A stretch of 5,295 nt of DNA from Candidatus Aphodomonas merdavium (GTDB taxonomy: Bacteria; Bacillota; Clostridia; Christensenellales; Aristaeellaceae): contig DVLH01000281.1 of the NCBI GenBank assembly GCA_018715585.1, positions 1-5,295 on the forward strand, in the 5' to 3' direction. Below are positions 1 through 4,512 of this stretch, piece after piece (the first letter of the stretch is position 1; every line of letters begins with the position of its first letter). Position numbers and translations under genes: made by a program. Under the pieces are notes generated by a model. That model did not search any database. It had not been told where the DNA came from and saw only the letters and a program-made list of their open reading frames with translations.

Positions 1-1
1 G

Positions 2-319
2 GGCGGCCACATCGAGCATGACAGCTGGAACCTTTTTCCTCCGTATGAGAGTGGCGGCAAATGGTTTGTCAACAATGGCACGGAGCAGGAGCTGACCTCT
101 GGAAATGATAATTTGGTCAACATCGACTTCAACTGGTGCGACCACAACAATCCGGGCTGCGCGTATGAGAAGGTGAGCACGCTTGCGTCGATGACGCACG
201 TTGGCGCGACGTCCGCGCACTACAACTACACCTCCGGCAACAGCTCCCTGGCGATGCGGTCTTCTGCTTCAGCAGAAAAAATAATAAGCCGGGAGAATGC
301 GCCGCTTGAGCCCGCTTGA
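2..319 (+). CDS. 3' end of an unrecognised protein gene, probably an exported or surface protein
   Basis: The frame is open from the left edge, so this is the last ~105 residues of a longer protein whose start lies outside the window. I do not recognise the family. The visible part is rich in Asn, Gly, Ser, Thr and aromatic residues (for example NIDFNWCDHNNPGC and SAHYNYTSGNSS) and has two cysteines six residues apart. Such a composition suits an extracytoplasmic domain, but this is inference. An internal TTG at 113 is in frame but has no convincing ribosome-binding site, and homology-like composition continues upstream of it, so it is not the start. The last ~19 residues (SASAEKIISRENAPLEPA) are low in structure and are encoded over a hairpin and the terminator of the opposite strand. 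A tandem TAATAA at 282-287 sits one base out of frame just after an A6 run, so the true end may be there. The gene converges on the SpoIIQ-like gene. Confidence 0.6.
   Translation, partial: GGHIEHDSWNLFPPYESGGKWFVNNGTEQELTSGNDNLVNIDFNWCDHNNPGCAYEKVSTLASMTHVGATSAHYNYTSGNSSLAMRSSASAEKIISRENAPLEPA
262..277. repeat. short perfect inverted repeat near the end of the plus-strand gene
   Basis: TTCTGC and GCAGAA form a perfect six-base stem around a TTCA loop. On the plus strand the stem is followed by A residues, not T residues, so it is not a normal intrinsic terminator in that direction. On the minus strand it lies just beyond the T-tract of the terminator at 276-340. It may be a secondary structure protecting an RNA 3' end, or chance. 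Confidence 0.35.
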
Positions 320-340
320 GGCGCGGGCAGCATTCCGGGC
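276..340 (-). terminator. intrinsic terminator after the SpoIIQ-like gene
   Basis: Read on the minus strand, the region begins directly after the TAG stop at 342-344. GAATGC (330-335) pairs with GCATTC (295-300). Inside it, a second stem pairs the arms at 323-328 and 310-315 (GCCCGC and GCGGGC). An outer GCC/GGC pair can extend the stem past an internal loop. The structure is followed at once by the T-rich stretch TTATTATTTTTT (276-287). It would end the murA/SpoIIQ transcript and stop it entering the convergent plus-strand gene. There is no T-tract in the plus direction, so it appears one-way. Confidence 0.6.
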
Positions 341-341
341 G

Positions 342-875
342 CTAGAACGGAGGACAAATGTTTTGCCCCTCGCGCAAGTAGGCAAAATGCACATGCGGCC
401 CCAGAGCGGCTTCGCACGGTGCCGTGCCGGCGTAACCGATGGCTGTTCCCGCCGTGACCACATCGCCTGCGGCGACAGCCGCTGGCCATGCGAGCGAAGC
501 GTATTGGAGCAGCGCACCATCCTTTGCCTGGATTTCGACCATGCCGCCCCAGAGCCTGTCCCGCCGTACGGCGGTGACGGTCCCGTCCGATACGGCCAGC
601 ACGGGTTCGCCTTCTTCTGCGGTTAAATCCACGGCCTCATGCGCACCGTAACATGCGAGCGTTTCATCCCAGCTAAACGCCGAAAACGCCCGCAGCGTTT
701 CTCCCTGTACGGGAGAACATGCCAGCTGCGGGCCCGGCTGTTCCGCCTGCTGTATGGAGGCGGCTGCCGTCTCCTTTTCGCGCAGGGCATACGCCCAAAG
801 CGATGAGGCGACGATTACGCCTAGGCTTACGGCGATAGAGATGAAAAAACGCGCCTTTTCCCATCGTTCGTTCAT
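342..875 (-). CDS. spoIIQ: SpoIIQ-like membrane-anchored M23 (LytM) protein
   Basis: The protein has 177 residues. A short basic cytoplasmic N-terminus precedes one membrane helix (about residues 11-31, FISIAVSLGV...), then a linker and an extracytoplasmic M23/LytM domain (about 70-170). The zinc-binding signatures are present: HEAVD (H79, D83) and HVH (H161, H163). The usual YxHL catalytic histidine is replaced by serine in YASL (S127). SpoIIQ is the forespore-membrane protein that binds SpoIIIAH across the intermembrane space and holds the engulfing membranes together. The call rests on the single anchor, the small size, the YxSL form and the position next to murA. I chose the ATG at 875 because AAGGGGG lies about 10 bases upstream; the in-frame ATG at 941 would place 22 unlikely residues before the anchor. 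A candidate sigma-F promoter precedes it. A general cell-wall M23 endopeptidase is the alternative. Confidence 0.75.
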   Translation of the reverse strand: MNERWEKARFFISIAVSLGVIVASSLWAYALREKETAAASIQQAEQPGPQLACSPVQGETLRAFSAFSWDETLACYGAHEAVDLTAEEGEPVLAVSDGTVTAVRRDRLWGGMVEIQAKDGALLQYASLAWPAAVAAGDVVTAGTAIGYAGTAPCEAALGPHVHFAYLREGQNICPPF

Positions 876-885
876 GCTTGCTTTT

Positions 886-892
886 CCCCCTT
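886..892 (-). promoter_or_regulatory. ribosome-binding site that sets the SpoIIQ-like start
   Basis: AAGGGGG on the minus strand lies about 10 bases upstream of the ATG at 873-875. The spacing is slightly long, but no comparable site precedes the in-frame ATG at 939-941, so this site favours the shorter protein. Confidence 0.5.
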
Positions 893-909
893 CATCATTT
901 TTCCAAGGA

Positions 910-939
910 AATGTTTCCCAGAAAATGGCGGGCGCATGC
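910..939 (-). promoter_or_regulatory. candidate sigma-F (forespore) promoter of the SpoIIQ-like gene
   Basis: On the minus strand, GGAAACATT (910-918) fits the sigma-F -10 pattern GGNNANANT at every fixed position. GCATG (935-939) matches four of five bases of the -35 pattern GYATA. The spacer is 16 bases. The -10 element lies 34 bases upstream of the ATG at 875, leaving room for the ribosome-binding site. The spoIIQ gene of Bacillus subtilis is a known sigma-F target, which makes the match meaningful. Short motifs like this also occur by chance. Confidence 0.45.
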
Positions 940-1002
940 ATGGGTGGCGCAGGGTGCCTCCACCGGGCGGATGGGCGCTTTTGGGGCGGTTTCGGTGCTT
1001 AA

Positions 1003-1014
1003 GCGGCATGCCGC
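1003..1014. repeat. 12-base perfect palindrome between murA and the SpoIIQ-like gene
   Basis: GCGGCATGCCGC is fully self-complementary and lies 16 bases past the murA stop. The eight-base palindrome GCTTAAGC overlaps it (997-1004). AGCACC occurs on both sides on the minus strand as a direct repeat. No T-tract follows, so I do not call it a terminator. It could be a protein-binding site or an RNA stability stem. Confidence 0.3.
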
Positions 1015-1030
1015 ACTAACGGTGCTGTCC

Positions 1031-2272
1031 TTACAGCCTTCGCACTTTCGCTCCAAGCGCCGAGAGCGTCTCTTCCAGGCGGACGTACCCGCGATCGATA
1101 TGGCCCGCGCCATCCTCGACACGCGTGATGCCGTCGGCCGTCAAGCCAGCCAGCAGCAGCGCCGCGCCGCTGCGCAAATCGGGGCAGCGCACGTCTGCCC
1201 CTTGCAGGCGATAGCCGCCTTCGATGACGGCCACCCGGTCTTCCACGCGGATGCTTGCCCCCATGCGGATCAGCTCCGGCACGTGCATGAAGCGATTTTC
1301 GAAAATCGTCTCCAGGAACACGGATGTGCCGGGCGTAACGCAGGCGACAACCATCATGGGCGCCTGCATATCGGTAGGGAAACCGGGATAGCTTAACGTC
1401 CGGATCTCCATGGGCCATTTGGCCTTGCCGCGGATGCGCAGCCCGCCCGGAAACTCCGACACGGTAGTGCCCGATTCCTGTAGCTTGAACAGCAGCGCGC
1501 GCATTTGCTCGGGCCGCGCGTTGCGAAGCAGGATGTTGCCGCCTGCGGCTGCGGCTGCGCAGCAGAGCGTGCCGGCCTCAATCCGGTCAGGGATGGGCTG
1601 ATGGGTTGCGCCGTGGAGAGATTCGACGCCGCGCACGACGATGGTGGCCGTGCCCGCCCCGTGCACCAGCGCGCCCATCGCGTTGAGACAGTGCGCCAAA
1701 TCGACGACTTCCGGTTCCTTGGCTGCGTTTTCAATGCGCGTGACGCCGTCGGCAAGCGTTGCGGCCATCATAATGTTTTCCGTCGCACCGACGCTTGGCA
1801 AATCCAGATAGACGACGGCGCCGCGAAGCGTCCCGTGCAGTTCGATAAAGCCCTGCCGCGTCGTTACTTCCGCGCCGAGCGCCGCCATCCCTTTTAGGTG
1901 TAGGTCAATCGGCCGCTGGCCGATAGCGCAGCCGCCCGGCATGGTGATGCGCGCGTAGCCCAGGCGCGCGAGCATCGGGCCCATGATCAGCGCCGATGCG
2001 CGCGTCCAGCGCATCATCGCGGCAGATGCGGGCGGGGTAAGCTGCCGCGCGGATAATGCCATGGAAGCACCGTCGCGTTCAACGGTTGCGCCGCACGCCA
2101 CAAGCAGCTCGCACATGGATTGCACGTCCGTCAAATCCGGCATGTCGGGCACAACCAACGTATCCGCCGTCAGCAGGGATGCCGCGATTACCGGAAGGGC
2201 CGCGTTTTTCGCCGGATGAATGACTGCTTCGCCCATTAGCGGGGCGCCCGGCTCTACCTCAAAAATCGCCAT
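1031..2272 (-). CDS. murA: UDP-N-acetylglucosamine 1-carboxyvinyltransferase
   Basis: MurA transfers enolpyruvate from phosphoenolpyruvate to UDP-N-acetylglucosamine, the first committed step of peptidoglycan synthesis in the cytoplasm. The 413-residue product has the usual family length. The key residues fall at positions matching the Escherichia coli enzyme: K22-N23 in AKNAALPV, R91, and the catalytic cysteine C115 in PGGCAIGQRP, followed by IDLHLKGMAALGAE. The catalytic aspartate is D301 in YPGFPTDMQA, and the late arginine is R367 in DLRSGAALLLAG, before HIDRGY. Because Cys115 is present, the enzyme should be fosfomycin-sensitive in principle. The ATG at 2272 is chosen for its AGGAGG seven bases upstream; an upstream in-frame ATG at 2341 would add 23 residues unlike MurA. 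No clear terminator follows, so transcription may continue into the SpoIIQ-like gene 155 bases downstream. Firmicutes often carry two MurA paralogues; context suggests the copy near sporulation genes. Confidence 0.96.
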   Translation of the reverse strand: MAIFEVEPGAPLMGEAVIHPAKNAALPVIAASLLTADTLVVPDMPDLTDVQSMCELLVACGATVERDGASMALSARQLTPPASAAMMRWTRASALIMGPMLARLGYARITMPGGCAIGQRPIDLHLKGMAALGAEVTTRQGFIELHGTLRGAVVYLDLPSVGATENIMMAATLADGVTRIENAAKEPEVVDLAHCLNAMGALVHGAGTATIVVRGVESLHGATHQPIPDRIEAGTLCCAAAAAGGNILLRNARPEQMRALLFKLQESGTTVSEFPGGLRIRGKAKWPMEIRTLSYPGFPTDMQAPMMVVACVTPGTSVFLETIFENRFMHVPELIRMGASIRVEDRVAVIEGGYRLQGADVRCPDLRSGAALLLAGLTADGITRVEDGAGHIDRGYVRLEETLSALGAKVRRL

Positions 2273-2279
2273 TTTTTTC

Positions 2280-2285
2280 CCTCCT
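2280..2285 (-). promoter_or_regulatory. strong ribosome-binding site of murA
   Basis: AGGAGG on the minus strand is seven bases upstream of the ATG at 2270-2272. It fixes the murA start and rules out the longer reading from 2341. Confidence 0.85.
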
Positions 2286-2293
2286 GTCGCATC

Positions 2294-2325
2294 TTCGCAT
2301 TCAGTTTTTCCGGCGAAAGTGCGAA
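2294..2325 (-). other. possible hairpin in the murA leader
   Basis: TTCGCA (2320-2325 on the minus strand) pairs perfectly with TGCGAA (2294-2299). Inside, TTTC-GCCG-GAAA gives a smaller stem. The structure would end about nine bases before the murA ribosome-binding site. I see no match to a known riboswitch. It may be a simple leader structure or chance. Confidence 0.25.
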
Positions 2326-2377
2326 TATGTGCGGGAAACAAAGGCGAAAATACCAGCGCAATTTTGTTTCATTTTAT

Positions 2378-2406
2378 AAAAGAAAAACCCTTGCAGATTG
2401 CAAGGG
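2378..2406 (-). terminator. strong intrinsic terminator between the Hsp70-like operon and murA
   Basis: On the minus strand CCCTTGCA (2399-2406) and TGCAAGGG (2388-2395) form a perfect eight-base stem with a three-base loop, followed at once by TTTTTCTTTT (2378-2387). It lies about 200 bases after the Hsp70-like stop codon and about 105 bases before the murA start, so it separates the two units and implies that murA has its own promoter between about 2290 and 2378. Confidence 0.75.
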
Positions 2407-2571
2407 AAAACACCGCATCCTTTAACGCTGCCGCTGCAAGCGCCGGGCGAGAGGGGTGGTATTTTTTTCTTGGCGCAAGAACCTACCCATGGAGCCAAAC
2501 CGCTTTTGCGCCTTTGCGGGCGCCGCGAGTGTGCGGGCAAAATTGCCAACGAATGCCGCACAACAGGCTGG
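2407..2571. repeat. intergenic block with several inverted repeats, no gene recognised
   Basis: This is the central part of the 335-base gap between the Hsp70-like stop and murA. It holds CGCTTGC/GCAGCG (2425-2443 area), the perfect pair TTCTTG-GCG-CAAGAA (2467-2481) within a longer imperfect pair GGGTGGT/ACCTACCC, and GGCAA-AA-TTGCC (2537-2548). A T7 run (2462-2468) precedes the middle stem on the plus strand, the wrong side for a terminator. The open frames across it have no ribosome-binding site and look like noise. The density of short stems suggests a dispersed intergenic repeat element, but only one copy is visible here. Confidence 0.35.
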
Positions 2572-2603
2572 AAAAAAGAAATCTGCGTTAATGCGCACCG
2601 CAG
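2572..2603 (-). terminator. weak terminator directly after the Hsp70-like gene
   Basis: Four bases after the TGA at 2608-2610, CTGCG (2599-2603) can pair with CGCAG (2583-2587) on the minus strand; a shifted stem TGCG/CGCA with a smaller loop is also possible. ATTTCTTTTTT follows (2572-2582). The stem is short, so it may only partly stop transcription, with the strong terminator at 2378-2406 acting as a second stage. Confidence 0.4.
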
Positions 2604-2607
2604 GGCG

Positions 2608-4512
2608 TCAAGTGAGGCGGATCTCCGTCTTGGCGGCCAGGCGTTCGATGAAGGCGTCGAGTTCTTTGGCGACATCGGAGACAATCTGTGCGCTGAGTGC
2701 GCTGTCCGCGCCCAGGGCAGTTTCCAGCTGCTTTTCCATTTTGGCCAGGCTGCGCGGCGAGACGAGTGCGCCCTTGCGCATCATTTTGCGCATGGGCATG
2801 GGGAGGTCGGCGCGCATCAGCAGCGATTCCAGCGCGGGTTTTCCAAGCAGCGCCGCAACGACGCCGATCGCCGCGCCTGCAAGCAATCCCAGCGGCCCTT
2901 CCATCAGCAGCGCCAGGCCCGCGCCGCCGCACAGCGCCGCGCCGACCGCCGCCACAATCGCCCCCACAACCGTTTCGATCATCCGCAGCGCATCGATGTC
3001 GAGCAGCTTGCCGCTGGCCAGCGCGCCGTCCGGGCGCAATTCCGGCGGAGGAAGGCGCATCATCTCGCAGGGGATTTTGTAGCGGATGCAGATGGCGTCC
3101 ACCTGCGTTTGCAGCATATCCTGCACGTTTTCCAGCCACTGTGCCGCCGTGGCGCGCATTTGCTGCTGCGTCTGCGGCTGCAGCAGCAGCTGGCGCGAAT
3201 CGCGCGCGATCTGCTCGCGCATTTGTTGTAGCGTGCGCAGCGAACCGTCGCGCCAAGCGTCGGCGGCCGGGGCGGCGCATTGCTGTGCAATCAGCGACGT
3301 AAACAGCTCTGAAAGCGCATGCAAAAGCGCCGGCAGTTGCGCACGGGCCGCTTCCTCTACGGCGTTGCCGCTAAGGTATAAGTGGATTTCTTCGCGAAAG
3401 GCTTTGAGTAATTCATCCGTGCGGCCGGCATAGGCGAGGCCGCGCGCGATGGAGAACTCCGGCTCGGGACAGCAGATCAGCTTTGCTTCCGGGAACGTTT
3501 CGCGGCATTGCGCGCGGAAAAACGCCATGCGCGAGGCGCCGCCCGTGAGCACAACGGTCTGCGGCGGGTTTTGCGCTGTTTGCTGCCGCGCACGGTTGAG
3601 CGCGTCCTGGAGGCTCGCCAGGAACGAGCGATTTTCCAGCTCCGCCACGGGCTGGCGGCAGATTTGCCAAATCACCTCCGGCGTCAGGCGGAAAAAGAGC
3701 TCCTGCTTGCCGTCGTAATAAATGCGCACGCTGCCGATGCACGGCTCCGACTCGTATTTTTCCTCGTTTAAGAAGTACGCCTCTTTCACCTTGCGCGCGG
3801 CGTATAGCGCGTGGCTGCGCCAGGTGGGGCTTTGCCGGAAGACGGCCTCGATTTTTTCGCGCTCTGCCGGCGGGGCGGAGCGGATGGCCTCCTCCAGGAT
3901 GCATTCGTCCAGCACGCCGCCGCCCAGGTGCGTATCGCCGAACGTGCCCACGCCGTGCTCCCGCCCGTCGACAACGTAGGCGAAATCCAGCGTGGAGGAG
4001 CCGATGTCGATCACGAGCGTGCTGCCGGCGAGAAAATCGGTATCCGCTTGCAGCCCGCGCGCGTTTTTAGCGTAGAGGAACGCTGCGCGCGATTCGCTTG
4101 TCAGCGTGACATTGGGCAGTCCCGCCTCCTCGCAGAGGGTGCGGTAACGTGCGCGCAGGCTGTCGTTCCAGCCCGCAGGACAGCCGACGGTCGTCTTGCA
4201 TTGGTCGAAAGGCTCCAACTCCTGCGCCGCGCGGAGCTGCTGCGTAACGCCGCGGACAAACCGCCGCACGTCCTCCAGCGCGCCGTCCGGATCGCGGCGG
4301 ACGCGGCTTTTAAAGCGGATGGAGACATTTTGCGCTCCTTGCGTGGAAAGGGCCATGGAGCCGACAAGCGGTTCCCCCTGGTAATCGGCCACGGCAGACA
4401 GGAAGCTCATGCTGCCCGAGACGGACAGGATGCGCGGCTCGATCACCGTATCAAGCGTCAGGAAGGCGACGCAGCTCTCTCCATCGCCCAGGTCAAAGCC
4501 GATGTACGTCAT
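2608..4512 (-). CDS. Hsp70-family ATPase with a C-terminal membrane hairpin in place of the peptide-binding domain
   Basis: The product has 634 residues. Residues 1-365 form an Hsp70/actin-like nucleotide-binding domain: phosphate-1 motif IGFDLGDGES (4-13), a probable catalytic lysine K68 in IRFKSRV, VGCPAGWNDSLRARY (109-123), SESRAAFLYA (139-148), phosphate-2 motif VIDIGSSTLDFAYV (167-180), GDTHLGGG (192-199), the adenosine motif VVLTGGASRMAFF (320-332) and PEPEFSIARGLAYAG (349-363). The DVLLLD-type linker and the beta-rich peptide-binding domain of DnaK are not recognisable. Instead comes a helical, Gln-rich stretch (about 366-480), a Gly/Ala-rich hydrophobic hairpin (about 512-557, two passes broken by MEGP), a basic patch (RKMMRK) and a charged helical tail. 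It probably hydrolyses ATP at the inner face of the membrane; its client is unknown. The start overlaps the upstream stop as ATGA, with AGGAGG five bases upstream. It is not DnaK, and it lacks MreB or FtsA context. Confidence 0.85.
   Translation of the reverse strand: MTYIGFDLGDGESCVAFLTLDTVIEPRILSVSGSMSFLSAVADYQGEPLVGSMALSTQGAQNVSIRFKSRVRRDPDGALEDVRRFVRGVTQQLRAAQELEPFDQCKTTVGCPAGWNDSLRARYRTLCEEAGLPNVTLTSESRAAFLYAKNARGLQADTDFLAGSTLVIDIGSSTLDFAYVVDGREHGVGTFGDTHLGGGVLDECILEEAIRSAPPAEREKIEAVFRQSPTWRSHALYAARKVKEAYFLNEEKYESEPCIGSVRIYYDGKQELFFRLTPEVIWQICRQPVAELENRSFLASLQDALNRARQQTAQNPPQTVVLTGGASRMAFFRAQCRETFPEAKLICCPEPEFSIARGLAYAGRTDELLKAFREEIHLYLSGNAVEEAARAQLPALLHALSELFTSLIAQQCAAPAADAWRDGSLRTLQQMREQIARDSRQLLLQPQTQQQMRATAAQWLENVQDMLQTQVDAICIRYKIPCEMMRLPPPELRPDGALASGKLLDIDALRMIETVVGAIVAAVGAALCGGAGLALLMEGPLGLLAGAAIGVVAALLGKPALESLLMRADLPMPMRKMMRKGALVSPRSLAKMEKQLETALGADSALSAQIVSDVAKELDAFIERLAAKTEIRLT

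Noticed and set aside
1003..1014. The palindrome after murA as its transcription terminator
   Set aside because: No T-tract follows on the minus strand, and a 12-base perfect palindrome leaves no loop unless its centre opens.
2273..2341. N-terminal extension of MurA from the ATG at 2341
   Set aside because: The extra 23 residues are unlike MurA, no ribosome-binding site precedes that ATG, and an AGGAGG sits correctly for the ATG at 2272, which also places the catalytic cysteine at 115 and lysine at 22.
2366..2406. TATAAAAT just after the strong terminator as a murA -10 element
   Set aside because: It overlaps the T-tract of the terminator, and the only -35-like sequence (TTGCAA) lies in the terminator stem with a spacer of about 19 bases. 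The murA promoter must be near, but I cannot place it with confidence.
2461..2490. TTCTTG-GCG-CAAGAA hairpin with a T7 run as a plus-strand terminator
   Set aside because: The T run precedes the stem instead of following it, and no plus-strand gene ends here.
2398..3231. Long plus-strand open frame of 277 codons overlapping the Hsp70-like gene
   Set aside because: Its product is dominated by Arg, His, Ala and Gln, it lies antisense to a well-supported gene, and it has no ribosome-binding site. It is a by-product of high GC content.
2588..3280. Minus-strand frame-shifted open frame of 230 codons inside the Hsp70-like gene
   Set aside because: It is very rich in Arg, Ala and Gly, shows no motif, and overlaps the helical C-terminal part of the real gene in another frame.
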